This document shows positions 15,882-24,240 of a stretch of DNA of 64,000 nt, piece by piece. Under the pieces are notes generated by a model, which saw nothing but the letters and a program-made list of their open reading frames with translations, was not told the origin of the DNA and did not search any database. The position numbers and the translations under genes are program-made. Each line of letters starts with the position of its first letter. Positions within the stretch are counted from its first letter, which is position 1. Source of the DNA: Sphingomonas psychrotolerans (GTDB taxonomy: Bacteria; Pseudomonadota; Alphaproteobacteria; Sphingomonadales; Sphingomonadaceae); contig NZ_CP024923.1 of NCBI RefSeq assembly GCF_002796605.1, positions 1,550,001-1,614,000 on the forward strand, written 5' to 3'.

Positions 15882-18113
15882 TCAGCGCTTTGCCGTCCCG
15901 GTCTGCCGATCGAGGAAGCCGAGGATGGTCGCCCACAAATGCTCGCTGACTCCCGGTCCGCCGACCTTATGGGTGTGGCCCGGATAGAGCATCATCTCGA
16001 ACGGCACCTTTTGCTGCTGCAGCGTCGCCGCCATCGCCGTGCTGTGTTCGAGCACGACATTGTCGTCGGCCATGCCGTGGATGATCAGCAACGGATCCTT
16101 GATCTTCGCGGCATCGGTGATCGTATCGGAGCTTTTATACGCTCCGGCCACCTTGGTCGGATCGCCCATGTAACGCTCGGTATAATGGGTGTCGTAGAGT
16201 TCCCATTTGCTTACCGGCGCGCCCGCCACACCCGCCGCGAAAACGCCCGGCGCCGCCTCGAGCATCTTGAGCGTCATGTATCCGCCGTACGACCAGCCAT
16301 AGGTGACGATCTTCGCCGGATCGACGAAATCGAGCGTCTTGAGATAGTTCGCGCCGGCGATCTGATCCTCGACCTCGACCGATCCCATCGCGTGCCAGAT
16401 CGCATCCTCATATGCCTTGCCGCGATTGGCCGAGCCGCGATTGTCGATCTGGAACCAGACATAGCCGCGATCGACGATATATTGCTGCAGCGCCCCGCCC
16501 CACGCCTTGCTGACCGTTTGCGCATGCGGCCCGCCATAATGCTGGAAGAACACGGGGTAACGCTTGCCCGGTTCGCGTTTCGGGCTGACCATCTCCCAGT
16601 GGAGTTCGGTCCCGTCCGGCCCCTTGATGGTGCCGAAGCTTCGCTCACGGTGGCTGGCGAGATAGGGGTTGTAGGGATGATCGGCCGCGGTGACTGCGTT
16701 CTCGTTCACCCACGCGATCCGCTTGCCCGACGCCTCGGCGAGATAGACCTGCGACGGTTGATCGGGGCTCGACCGGGTGACGATCGCGCGCGTTCCAGCC
16801 GGATCCATCACTGCGCTGTTCCACCAGCCCGCTTCGGTCAGCCGCGCCACGCTGCCTGCCTTGTGATAGCTCGCCATGTAAAGGTGCCGTTCGAGCACCC
16901 CATCCTTGTTGCCGAGGAAGAATACCCGGCCCGCCGCCTGATCGACGCCGACCACGTCGGGAGTGACTTCCCACTCGCCCTTGGTGAGTTGGGTCCATTT
17001 GCCCTTGGCGAAGCGATAGAGATGCCCGTGCCCGTCGCGCTCTGACCACCAGATCAGGCTGCCGTCGTCGAGCGGCGTCAGCGCATTGGACAGGTTCACC
17101 CAGCTCTTCGCACCCGATTTCTCGCTGAACAGCACGCTCGACTTGCCCGTCGCGGGGTCGACTGCGAGCACATCGAGCACGGTCTGATCCCTATTCTGGC
17201 GCTGGACATAGAGCGCCTTGCCGTCGCGCGACCAGTCGACCCGCGCGAGATAGATGTCTGTCTCCTGGCCGAGATCGACCTTGACCTTCGCACTGCCGTC
17301 GGGCCGCATCACATAGAGTTCGACCAAGGCGTTCGCCGTGCCTGCCTTGGGATAGCGTTGCTGGTAGATATTGGTCCCCTCGGCGCCGATCGCCGCGCGG
17401 GTGACGATGCCGACCGGCGCCTCGTCGAAGCGCTCGACGGCGACGCGGCTGTCGTCGCGCGCCCACCAATAGCCGGTCGAGCGGTCCATTTCTTCCTGCG
17501 CGACGAACTCGGCCTCGCCCCAATGGACGGTGCCCGTGCCATCCTCCGTCACGCGCTTCGGCGCCCCGCTGGCGAGGTCCATAACCACCAGATTCTGATC
17601 CTGGACATAGCTGGCGAAGCGGCCCGACGGGCTGATCACGGCGTTGAGCTTGGGTCCCGCCGCCGCGGCGAGCTTGTGCACCTGCCCGTCCAGCCGGGCG
17701 AGATAGAGCTCGCCCTCCAGCGGGACGAGGACGGACTGCGAGTCGGCCGACCAGTCATAGGAGACGATGCCCTTGGTCCCGCCGATCCGCGCCCGCTCGC
17801 GCTGCATCTTCTCGGCCTCCGAGAGTTCGGCCCCGGTACCTAGCTTCTTCGAATCGACCAACATCCGCCACTGGCCGGTGCGCGTGTCCATCGCCCAAAG
17901 ATCGAAGCGTTCTTTCTCGTCGGAGCGGTTGCGCAGCAGCGTGACGAACTTGCCGTCGGGCGACAGCGTCAGTTTCCGGGGCGTGGTGCCGGCGAGATCG
18001 GGGCTGGCATAGAGACGCTCGAGGGTCAGGTCCTTGCCCTGTGCTGCCGCCTCACCGGTCATCAGCGGTGCTCCCAGCGCAACCAAAGCCAATCCCAACA
18101 ACCATTCCCGCAT
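15882..18113 (-). CDS. S9 family prolyl oligopeptidase, dipeptidyl-peptidase IV type
   Basis: 743 residues with a signal peptide (about 1-24), hence exported. An N-terminal beta-propeller (about 40-480) contains the Glu pair in AQEEMDRSTGYWW, which in DPP-IV holds the substrate amino terminus. The C-terminal hydrolase domain has Ser608 in GWSYGG, the Asp of HGMADDNV and the His of PGHTHKV. It most likely removes N-terminal dipeptides (X-Pro or X-Ala) from periplasmic peptides. It is monocistronic by position, and convergent with the hypothetical gene at 15502. Confidence 0.92.
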   Translation of the reverse strand: MREWLLGLALVALGAPLMTGEAAAQGKDLTLERLYASPDLAGTTPRKLTLSPDGKFVTLLRNRSDEKERFDLWAMDTRTGQWRMLVDSKKLGTGAELSEAEKMQRERARIGGTKGIVSYDWSADSQSVLVPLEGELYLARLDGQVHKLAAAAGPKLNAVISPSGRFASYVQDQNLVVMDLASGAPKRVTEDGTGTVHWGEAEFVAQEEMDRSTGYWWARDDSRVAVERFDEAPVGIVTRAAIGAEGTNIYQQRYPKAGTANALVELYVMRPDGSAKVKVDLGQETDIYLARVDWSRDGKALYVQRQNRDQTVLDVLAVDPATGKSSVLFSEKSGAKSWVNLSNALTPLDDGSLIWWSERDGHGHLYRFAKGKWTQLTKGEWEVTPDVVGVDQAAGRVFFLGNKDGVLERHLYMASYHKAGSVARLTEAGWWNSAVMDPAGTRAIVTRSSPDQPSQVYLAEASGKRIAWVNENAVTAADHPYNPYLASHRERSFGTIKGPDGTELHWEMVSPKREPGKRYPVFFQHYGGPHAQTVSKAWGGALQQYIVDRGYVWFQIDNRGSANRGKAYEDAIWHAMGSVEVEDQIAGANYLKTLDFVDPAKIVTYGWSYGGYMTLKMLEAAPGVFAAGVAGAPVSKWELYDTHYTERYMGDPTKVAGAYKSSDTITDAAKIKDPLLIIHGMADDNVVLEHSTAMAATLQQQKVPFEMMLYPGHTHKVGGPGVSEHLWATILGFLDRQTGTAKR

Positions 18114-18191
18114 TCCCGTCTCTCCGGAGATCGCGCCCCGCGAGCGCAGGCGAACGCGTCTTATTGCGGCGACCGGCTCTCCGGTAAAGGC

Positions 18192-18665
18192 TTAGTCGCC
18201 CAGCCCCATCGCCACCTTGCGCGAGACGAGGATGAAGCGCGGCCCGGCGCCGTTCTGCGCGGCGCGATCCTCGGGATTGTATAGCGCGCATTTGCGCAGG
18301 CTCAGGCAGCCGCAGCCGATGCAGCCGTCGAGATCGTCGAGGGTGCGCTGGAGCTGGGCGACGCGCGTCTCGATCACTTGCCGAAAGCCACGGCTGATCC
18401 GTTTCCAATCGGCCGCGCTCGGCGCCGTCCCCTCGGGCAGCTTGCCGAGTTCGGCGGCGATCTGCGGCAGCGTGAAGCCCAATTGCTGGGCGATCAGCGC
18501 GAACGAGACGCGGCGGATGTCGGCGCGCAGGAAGCGCCGCTGATTGCCGCCGGTGCGGATCGGATGGACCAGCCCCTTGCGCTCGTAAAAGCGCACCGCC
18601 GACACCGAGAGCCCGGTGCGCGCCGCCAGCTCGCCGATCGTCAGCAGTTCGTTGCCGCGGTTCAT
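18192..18665 (-). CDS. soxR: redox-sensing activator SoxR
   Basis: 157 residues. An N-terminal MerR-type helix-turn-helix (9-45), a dimerisation helix and the [2Fe-2S] ligand set CIGCGCLSLRKC (Cys115, 118, 120, 126) define SoxR. In non-enteric bacteria it senses redox-active compounds directly and controls a few efflux or oxygenase genes rather than soxS. It is divergent from a VOC-family gene, with a SoxR box between them, so that gene is the likely direct target. Confidence 0.95.
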   Translation of the reverse strand: MNRGNELLTIGELAARTGLSVSAVRFYERKGLVHPIRTGGNQRRFLRADIRRVSFALIAQQLGFTLPQIAAELGKLPEGTAPSAADWKRISRGFRQVIETRVAQLQRTLDDLDGCIGCGCLSLRKCALYNPEDRAAQNGAGPRFILVSRKVAMGLGD

Positions 18666-18684
18666 TCCATCTCCGATTTTGTGC

Positions 18685-18715
18685 TTGACCTCAACTTAGG
18701 TTGAGGTTGTAGCTG
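18685..18715 (+). promoter_or_regulatory. SoxR operator within a 19-bp-spaced promoter
   Basis: CCTCAAC-TTAG-GTTGAGG (18689-18706) is a perfect 7+7 dyad matching the SoxR box. It lies between TTGACC (18685-18690) and TAGCTG (18710-18715), spaced 19 bases, the overlong spacing that MerR-family activators untwist. The promoter points at the VOC gene. Confidence 0.85.
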
Positions 18716-18750
18716 CTTGCGGCATGGCCTCCAAACCGGAAAGGAAATCC

Positions 18751-19128
18751 ATGCCGGCTCCCTATATCGAGCACGTCAACCTCACCGTCCGCAGCCCCGA
18801 GCGGACTGCGCAACTGCTTGCCGATCTGTTCGATTGGCACGTTCGCTGGGAAGGCCCGGCGCGCGACAATGGCCGCACGATCCATGTCGGCGACGAGCGC
18901 ACCTATCTCGCGGTCTATTCCCCGCACGACGCCCCCGACGATGCGATCTTCGAGAAGGGACGTCCGCTCAACCATGTCGGCATTCTCGTCGACGATCTCG
19001 ACGATATCGAGCGCCGCGTGGTCGCCGCGGGGCTCGTCCCTTTCGCGCATGCCGATTACGATCCGGGTCGGCGCTTCTACTTCTTCGACCATGACGGCAC
19101 CGAGTTCGAAATCGTCAGCTATGCGTAG
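18751..19128 (+). CDS. VOC-family (glyoxalase/bleomycin-resistance-like) protein, SoxR target
   Basis: 125 residues in two beta-alpha-beta-beta-beta units: IEHVNLTVRSPERTAQLLAD and LNHVGILVDDLDDIERRVV, ending FDHDGTEFEIVSY. The His (HVNL, HVGI) and Glu (EFEI) positions fit a metal-binding VOC fold. Lyase, dioxygenase and antibiotic-binding roles are all possible. The ATG at 18751 has AAGGA five bases upstream and is preferred to the ATG at 18724. Being the sole gene behind a SoxR promoter, it may detoxify or bind a redox-cycling compound. Confidence 0.85.
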   Translation: MPAPYIEHVNLTVRSPERTAQLLADLFDWHVRWEGPARDNGRTIHVGDERTYLAVYSPHDAPDDAIFEKGRPLNHVGILVDDLDDIERRVVAAGLVPFAHADYDPGRRFYFFDHDGTEFEIVSYA

Positions 19129-19132
19129 AATC

Positions 19133-19318
19133 TCAGTGGCAGGGCACGGGTTGATGCCCCACCGGCAGGTGATGCATCACTGCATGGATGTCGCGCCGAT
19201 CGACTGCCTGGCCGCACATGGGACAGAGCTCGAAATGGGCAAGTTCACTGCGCAGCGGAATCGCCAGGGCGTGGCGCTCGTCGAGAGTCCGGGGCTGTAA
19301 CATCGTCGCGTCGAACAC
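19133..19318 (-). CDS. small putative zinc-binding protein
   Basis: 61 residues from a GTG at 19318 with AAAGG six bases before it. The sequence has CPMCGQ (Cys32, Cys35) and later VMHHLPVGHQP (His49/50, His55), suggesting one metal site. It looks conserved rather than random, but I recognise no named family. An ATG five codons in is the alternative start. It converges on the VOC gene, leaving four bases between stops. Confidence 0.5.
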   Translation of the reverse strand: MFDATMLQPRTLDERHALAIPLRSELAHFELCPMCGQAVDRRDIHAVMHHLPVGHQPVPCH

Positions 19319-19521
19319 GGCTCGCCTTTCGTTAGCATCTTATTTACCATTATAGGTGCAATTACGGATGCGGGTGAATCGCGCGGCAATTCTTTGAACG
19401 CTGCGGGCTAAATCGCAGACCAGCATGGCTGCCCTGCCCCCACACGACCCCAGGCTCCTCCCCTGCCCCGCTCCGTTCCGCGCAGATCCGGACGCGTTCC
19501 GTGTTCTGGCCATCAGACGCG

Positions 19522-19555
19522 AAAAGGGGCGCGGTAGCCATCGCCACCGCACCCC
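19522..19555 (-). terminator. terminator of the trmD-rplS operon
   Basis: On the minus strand a long GC stem (GGGGTGCGGTGGC with GGCTACCGCGCCCC, two mismatches) is followed by TTTTC. It begins 27 bases after the rplS stop codon. The region 19319-19521 upstream of it on the plus strand holds nothing else I can identify. Confidence 0.75.
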
Positions 19556-19581
19556 TTCTCTGTCTCGAAAAGACGGAGCCG

Positions 19582-19971
19582 TTATTCGGCTGCCGCAACC
19601 TCGGTCGGGCGCACGTCGCGGCGCTCGGCGATACGCGCCGACTTGCCGGTGCGGCCACGCAGATAATAGAGCTTCGCGCGACGCACGACGCCGCGGCGGA
19701 CGACTTCGATTGCATCGATGTTCGGCGAATAAAGCGGGAAGACGCGCTCGACGCCCTCGCCGAAGCTGATCTTGCGGACAGTGAAGCTCGAACCCATGCC
19801 GCGATTGGCACGGGCGATGCACACGCCTTCGTAATTCTGCACACGGGTGCGCTCGCCTTCGACGACCTTCACGCCGACGCGGAGCGTGTCGCCCGGGCGG
19901 AATTCCGGAATCTTCTTGGTCTCGTTGAACTTGGCGATCTGCTCGGCTTCGAGCGTCTGGATGACGTTCAT
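19582..19971 (-). CDS. rplS: 50S ribosomal protein L19
   Basis: 129 residues. It contacts the 30S-50S interface. It begins [20 protein letters not shown] and has the [25 protein letters not shown] core of bL19. It is slightly extended by a Glu/Ala tail. Its start overlaps the trmD stop by four bases (ATGA), the usual trmD-rplS arrangement. Confidence 0.97.
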   Translation of the reverse strand: MNVIQTLEAEQIAKFNETKKIPEFRPGDTLRVGVKVVEGERTRVQNYEGVCIARANRGMGSSFTVRKISFGEGVERVFPLYSPNIDAIEVVRRGVVRRAKLYYLRGRTGKSARIAERRDVRPTEVAAAE

Positions 19972-20705
19972 GACTTGTCGTTCCTGTTTCGTCGCTGCGC
20001 GCCAGAGGGAGAATGAACCCGAGCGCCCTCATGGCGCTCCCAAAGGTCCGGCCTCCTTAGCCGTGTGTCGGTCTCGGCCTGGGCACGTCGCCAAGCTTCG
20101 ATCCTCGCATGATCCCCCGATCGCAGCACTTCGGGGATCGTGCGCCCTTCCCATATCGCAGGTCGGGTATATTGCGGATATTCGAGCAGCCCCGTTTCGA
20201 AGCTCTCGTCCATGCCGCTGGAAGCCGCGCCCATTACGCCGGGAAGCAGCCGAATGCAAGCGTCGAGCAGGGTGAGCGCCGCCATCTCACCGCCCGACAA
20301 TATATAGTCGCCGATCGACACCTGTTCGATCTCGCGACCCTCGAACAATCGCTCGTCGATCCCCTCGAAGCGACCGCACAGGATCGTGACGCCTTCGCCC
20401 GCCGCGAGCGCCCGCACCCGCTCTTGCGTCAGCGGTGCGCCACGCGGCGTCATCGCCAACACCGGACGTCCGGACGGCACGCTGTCGAGTGCGGCGGCAA
20501 TGACGTCGGCACGCATCACCATCCCCGCTCCGCCCCCGGCGGGCGTATGGTCCACCGAGCGATGCTTGTCGGTCGCGAAGTCGCGGATCTGCACCGGCTC
20601 GAGGCTCCACAGTCCCTCGCGCAACGCCCGTCCGGCCAGCGAGACGCCGAGCGGCCCGGGAAACATCTCGGGATAGAGCGTGAGGACGGTGGCGGTGAAT
20701 GGCAT
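19968..20705 (-). CDS. trmD: tRNA (guanine37-N1)-methyltransferase
   Basis: 245 residues. It makes m1G37 in tRNAs with G36, preventing +1 frameshifting. The SPOUT trefoil knot is visible as the [13 protein letters not shown] and [14 protein letters not shown] motifs, and the [11 protein letters not shown] segment is conserved. It is translationally coupled to rplS. In many genomes rimM and rpsP are in the same operon. Here they are at 25-26 kb on the same strand, so the operon has been split. Confidence 0.97.
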   Translation of the reverse strand: MPFTATVLTLYPEMFPGPLGVSLAGRALREGLWSLEPVQIRDFATDKHRSVDHTPAGGGAGMVMRADVIAAALDSVPSGRPVLAMTPRGAPLTQERVRALAAGEGVTILCGRFEGIDERLFEGREIEQVSIGDYILSGGEMAALTLLDACIRLLPGVMGAASSGMDESFETGLLEYPQYTRPAIWEGRTIPEVLRSGDHARIEAWRRAQAETDTRLRRPDLWERHEGARVHSPSGAQRRNRNDKS

Positions 20706-20744
20706 GCGGTTCCATGGCCCGCACCGCTTGGGCTTGGCAAGCGC

Positions 20745-21149
20745 TCAGGCTTTGGCACCCTCGAGATGCGCCTTCATGATCGCGAGGCCCTGCGCCATCA
20801 TCGGCGAGACCTGCCCGGCGAGCGCATCGGGCAGCAGATCGGCGGTCCAGCTGACGCTGGCACCACCTTCCGCCTCGGTTACCGTCAGTACGCCATTGTG
20901 ATGCTCGAACTGCGTGACGGTCCAGACCAGACGGCGGCGATCGTCATCGACCGACACGATCGCCTCGTCGACGACGTGGCCTTTGGCGAAGGTAACGCGG
21001 CGTACCGGCGCGCCGTCCCCGTCCAGCATCTCGGTGGCAGCGACGAAGCCGGGAACGAGCAGGTCATGCAGCCGTTCGACCGCGCGGACAGCGCTCCAGA
21101 TGGATTCGGGCGATGCGGCGATGAAGATGTCGTGATGGATCGATGCCAT
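20745..21149 (-). CDS. SRPBCC (START-like) family protein
   Basis: 134 residues from an ATG with AAAGGAG seven bases upstream. The opening HHDIFIAASPESIWSAVRAVERLHD and the alternating hydrophobic beta-strand pattern define the polyketide cyclase/START-like fold, a hydrophobic ligand cup. Ligand and role are unknown. It sits 39 bases upstream of trmD on the same strand and may be cotranscribed with it. Confidence 0.8.
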   Translation of the reverse strand: MASIHHDIFIAASPESIWSAVRAVERLHDLLVPGFVAATEMLDGDGAPVRRVTFAKGHVVDEAIVSVDDDRRRLVWTVTQFEHHNGVLTVTEAEGGASVSWTADLLPDALAGQVSPMMAQGLAIMKAHLEGAKA

Positions 21150-21250
21150 GGTGCGTCTCCTTTGTCGGCGTTGCGCAAGGCTAGCGCGGCCGAGCGCGGT
21201 CCGCTGGCAGCATTCGGACCTGGTCACCGGCTCCGGGGAGGACAGAAGCC

Positions 21251-21859
21251 GTGCGCGCCGCTAGAACCGCCCCGATGATGCCCTCCGACGCCCTGGAACT
21301 CGACTTCGCCTTGTGCGAGCGGGTCCGCTATGCGCGCGATCCCGCGTTCGACGGGGTGATCTTCATCGGCGTAAAATCGACCGGCATCTACTGTCGCCCG
21401 ATCTGCCCGGTCCGACAGCCCTTATCGCGCAACGTCCGCTATTTCGCGAGCGCCGCTGCGGCCGAAGCGGCAGGGCTGCGCCCGTGCCTGCGCTGTCGGC
21501 CCGAGGCAGCGCCGCATTCGCCGGCGTGGAAGGGCACGCGCGCCACGGTCGATCGTGCGCTGCGGCTGATCGAGCAGGGCGCGCTCGACGATGCCCGGGT
21601 CGAGGCGCTCGCCACCCAGCTCGGCATCGGCGCCCGGCATCTGTCGCGGCTGTTCCAGCAGTATCTCGGCACTACGCCCCTGGCGGCAGCGCGTACAGCG
21701 AGGGTCCAGCGCGCCAAGCGCATGCTCGACACCACCGACCTCGGCATGACCGAAATCGCGCTGGCGGCGGGGTTTGGCAGCGTGCGATCCTTCAACGCTA
21801 CCTTCCGTCAGGTCTATCGTCGCCCACCGAGTGCGCTGAAACGGCGCGACGTGCGTTAG
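21251..21859 (+). CDS. Ada-type metal-binding domain fused to AraC helix-turn-helix
   Basis: 202 residues from a GTG with GGAGG nine bases before it. ATG codons at 21275 and 21278 are the alternative. The N-terminal zinc site (Cys48, Cys52, Cys79, Cys82 in GIYCRPICP and LRPCLRCRPE) is the Ada methylphosphotriester-repair domain. The AraC helix-turn-helix follows (MTEIALAAGFGSVRSFNATF). The O6-methylguanine transferase half of Ada and the AlkA glycosylase domain are both absent. It therefore resembles the regulator half that senses DNA alkylation by self-methylation. It is seven bases upstream of a flavoprotein gene, possibly its target. Confidence 0.85.
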   Translation: MRAARTAPMMPSDALELDFALCERVRYARDPAFDGVIFIGVKSTGIYCRPICPVRQPLSRNVRYFASAAAAEAAGLRPCLRCRPEAAPHSPAWKGTRATVDRALRLIEQGALDDARVEALATQLGIGARHLSRLFQQYLGTTPLAAARTARVQRAKRMLDTTDLGMTEIALAAGFGSVRSFNATFRQVYRRPPSALKRRDVR

Positions 21860-21865
21860 GGCGCG

Positions 21866-22768
21866 ATGGACGACTGCATCATCATCGGCGCCGGCCCTGC
21901 CGGGCTCACCGCCGCCATCTACCTCGCCCGCTTCCACCTCAAGATCCGCCTGTTCGACTGCGGGTCGAGCCGGGCCGCGCTGATCCCGTGCACACGCAAT
22001 CATGCCGGCTACCCCGACGGCATCTCGGGCAAGGAACTCCTCGCGCGGATGGCCGAACAGGCGGAGAAATACGGCGCGGTCCGCGAGTTCGCCGAGGTCA
22101 CCGGGCTGCGCACCTCCGAAACCGGCTTCATCGCCCGGGTCGGCGAGCGCGACTGTCCGGCGCGCTCGATCCTGCTCGCGACCGGCGTGGTCAATCACCG
22201 TCCGGAGATGGATGAAGCGCTCCACGCCGAGGCGCTCCAACGTGGGCTGCTGCGCTATTGCCCGATCTGTGACGGCTATGAAGTCACCGACAAGCGCGTG
22301 GGCGTAATCGGCACCGGCGATCGCGGTACCAACGAGGCACTGTTCCTGCGCGGCTATTCGGCCGACGTGACGCTGATCGCCCCCGAGAGCCACGATCTGC
22401 CCGAAGGTCGTGCCGCCGAGCTCGATGCCGCCGGGATCGTGCGGGTCGAGGGGCCGTGCGGCGCCTATGCCATCGAAGGCGACCGGATCGCCCTCGACAC
22501 TGCGGAGGGCCGGCTGTCGTTCGACAGCATCTACCCTGCGCTAGGCTCGCGTATTCGCTCAGGGCTGGCGATCCAGGCTGGCGCGCGTGCTGCGGAGGAC
22601 GGGTGCCTCGAAGTCGACGATCACCAGCGTACTTCGGTACCCGGACTGTTCGCCGCGGGAGACGTCGCCAAGGGGCTCGACCAGATCAGCCACGCGATGG
22701 GCGAAGCCGGGGTCGCCGCGACGACGATCCGCAACATGCTCGCCGAACAGCGCCCGCTGCGGCGCTGA
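21866..22768 (+). CDS. thioredoxin-reductase-like NAD(P)/FAD oxidoreductase
   Basis: 300 residues. The FAD-binding GxGxxG (IIIGAGPAGLTAA), an NAD(P) site (GVIGTGDRGTNE) and the ATG-like GLFAAGDVAKGLDQISHAMGEAG C-terminal motif are all present. The redox pair is CPIC (Cys132, Cys135) in YCPICDGYEV, as in thioredoxin reductases. It is cytosolic. The natural partner is unknown, since it lacks the typical TrxB context. It is likely cotranscribed with the Ada-like regulator (six-base gap) and converges on the TIGR04222 gene. Confidence 0.88.
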   Translation: MDDCIIIGAGPAGLTAAIYLARFHLKIRLFDCGSSRAALIPCTRNHAGYPDGISGKELLARMAEQAEKYGAVREFAEVTGLRTSETGFIARVGERDCPARSILLATGVVNHRPEMDEALHAEALQRGLLRYCPICDGYEVTDKRVGVIGTGDRGTNEALFLRGYSADVTLIAPESHDLPEGRAAELDAAGIVRVEGPCGAYAIEGDRIALDTAEGRLSFDSIYPALGSRIRSGLAIQAGARAAEDGCLEVDDHQRTSVPGLFAAGDVAKGLDQISHAMGEAGVAATTIRNMLAEQRPLRR

Positions 22769-23596
22769 TCAGCCGCCGCCGCAGCCGCCGCAACCGCCGC
22801 CGCCACAGCCTCCCCCATCGCCGCCACCGCTGCTGCCGCTGTCGCCGCCGCCCGCGCCGTCGTTGCTCGTCCGCATCCGGTGGAAGTCGCCAAATGTCGA
22901 GCCGACCAGCACCACCGTGCCGAAGAGCGCCACTGCGAGGCCTGCCTCGCCCTCCGCCGGCGCACGGCGAAGCCGTTCCGATCGCTCGCGCGCCTCGCCG
23001 AGCACTTCCTGCCCCGCGCGCGTCCGCCGGTCGAGCGCGGCGAAGCGGATCACCGCGAGGATAGCAGTGATCACCAGCAGCGAGATGAGGAAGCCGACGG
23101 GCTTCCCGCGCGCCTCGCCGATCTGGAGCTTGGTCCAGCCGAAGGCGAACAGCAGGAAGTAAGGCGAGGTCTGCCAGAAGCGCAGCTGGAGCGCGGCCCA
23201 ACCATCCATCAGTTGCCCGTCCGCGATCAGTCGCTCGCGGATCGGATCGGCGTGGCGCTTCACCGCGCCCGCGATTTGGCCCCAGTTAGCCGGTTGAGGC
23301 AGCGCGAGCACGCTGCGTTCGGCGGCCGTGGTGCCACCGAGCCCGCCCGCAAGAAACTTCTTCCCGTCTATCGCGAGCTGCTTGGTCGCGAGCAGCCGTG
23401 CGGTGACCGCCTCGGCGAGCCGCGAGGCACCGCCGGCAAGGAAGGCGAGATGATCGATATCGGGGTTGCGCGGCACCCTGCCCTCGGGCCTGAGCCAACG
23501 CGGAATGGCGATCCCCACGATGATGGTGAAGACCAGCAGCACGCCGTAGAGCAGGAGAAACGGCCCACCGGTGAGATCGAAGGGTCCGAGTGACAT
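22769..23596 (-). CDS. TIGR04222-type membrane protein with Gly/Cys-rich tail
   Basis: 275 residues from ATG 23596 (GAGGAG nine bases before). It has an N-terminal membrane helix (about 12-30), a long cytoplasmic or periplasmic middle, helices around 145-160 and 166-185, and a further helix near 225-240. The C-terminus is an extreme Gly/Cys/Ser repeat (GGGCGGGGCGGCGGG), typical of the TIGR04222 family. Function is unknown. It is four bases from the next gene on the same strand, with which it forms a recurring pair. Confidence 0.8.
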   Translation of the reverse strand: MSLGPFDLTGGPFLLLYGVLLVFTIIVGIAIPRWLRPEGRVPRNPDIDHLAFLAGGASRLAEAVTARLLATKQLAIDGKKFLAGGLGGTTAAERSVLALPQPANWGQIAGAVKRHADPIRERLIADGQLMDGWAALQLRFWQTSPYFLLFAFGWTKLQIGEARGKPVGFLISLLVITAILAVIRFAALDRRTRAGQEVLGEARERSERLRRAPAEGEAGLAVALFGTVVLVGSTFGDFHRMRTSNDGAGGGDSGSSGGGDGGGCGGGGCGGCGGG

Positions 23597-23601
23597 AAAG
23601 T

Positions 23602-24180
23602 CTAGCTCCTCAGCAAGAGCACCCCGAGCGCGAGCACGGCCAGCATCGCCGCAAACAGCAATGCGGCCCGGATCGCCTTTCGGGGCACGATGATCGCGTC
23701 GCGCGGATGCACGCGGCGCGCTTTCGGGTCCTCGTTCAGCCGCCGCGCCGCGTCGGGCCACAAATCCGCGGGCGGGGAGCCGAAGACGCTTTCATAGCTT
23801 CTGAGCGTCTCGGCATATTGCGTGAAATAGCGGTGCTGCTCGTCGCTGCCGCCGGCGGTGGGGCCATGGTGCAGCGAACGCCCAAGCACCTGGGGGCAGA
23901 AGCGCTCCCAATAGTCGCGGGTATAGGTGAGGTGCAGGTGCCAGACCTGATCGACCTGATCCGACGGCGTTACCGGATGCCCTGCTGTGACGGCGAGGAA
24001 GCAGAAGCGCTTATATTCCTCGATCGCCCGCTCGGCCTCGGCCCGGCTCCAGCCATTCTCGCGCGCCAGTCGCCCCACAAAGGGCAAAGCCGCACCGTCG
24101 GGACCGAAATCGTAATGGGAGAGACTGTTCCAGACCGGGTGGTCGGCAGGGGTGCGAGAGAGACCGGAGGCCTTGCTCAT
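23602..24180 (-). CDS. glycine-rich-domain-containing protein (GRDP/DUF1399-like) with C-terminal anchor
   Basis: 192 residues. The DQVDQVWHLHLTYTRDYWERF and HYFTQYAETLRSYESVFG segments match the glycine-rich domain protein family (first seen in plant GRDPs). A single hydrophobic helix near the C-terminus (about 170-189) anchors it. It precedes the TIGR04222 gene with a five-base gap. The pair's role is unknown. A clear TTGACA promoter lies upstream. Confidence 0.8.
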   Translation of the reverse strand: MSKASGLSRTPADHPVWNSLSHYDFGPDGAALPFVGRLARENGWSRAEAERAIEEYKRFCFLAVTAGHPVTPSDQVDQVWHLHLTYTRDYWERFCPQVLGRSLHHGPTAGGSDEQHRYFTQYAETLRSYESVFGSPPADLWPDAARRLNEDPKARRVHPRDAIIVPRKAIRAALLFAAMLAVLALGVLLLRS

Positions 24181-24189
24181 CTATAAATC

Positions 24190-24218
24190 CCATTACCATG
24201 ATGGGCGTTAAATGTCAA
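24190..24218 (-). promoter_or_regulatory. predicted promoter of the glycine-rich-domain/TIGR04222 pair
   Basis: On the minus strand TTGACA (24213-24218) is followed after 17 bases by TAATGG (24190-24195), nine bases upstream of the start codon. The -35 is perfect. Confidence 0.6.
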
Positions 24219-24240
24219 GAATCAGGTCTGCCGCGCCGCC

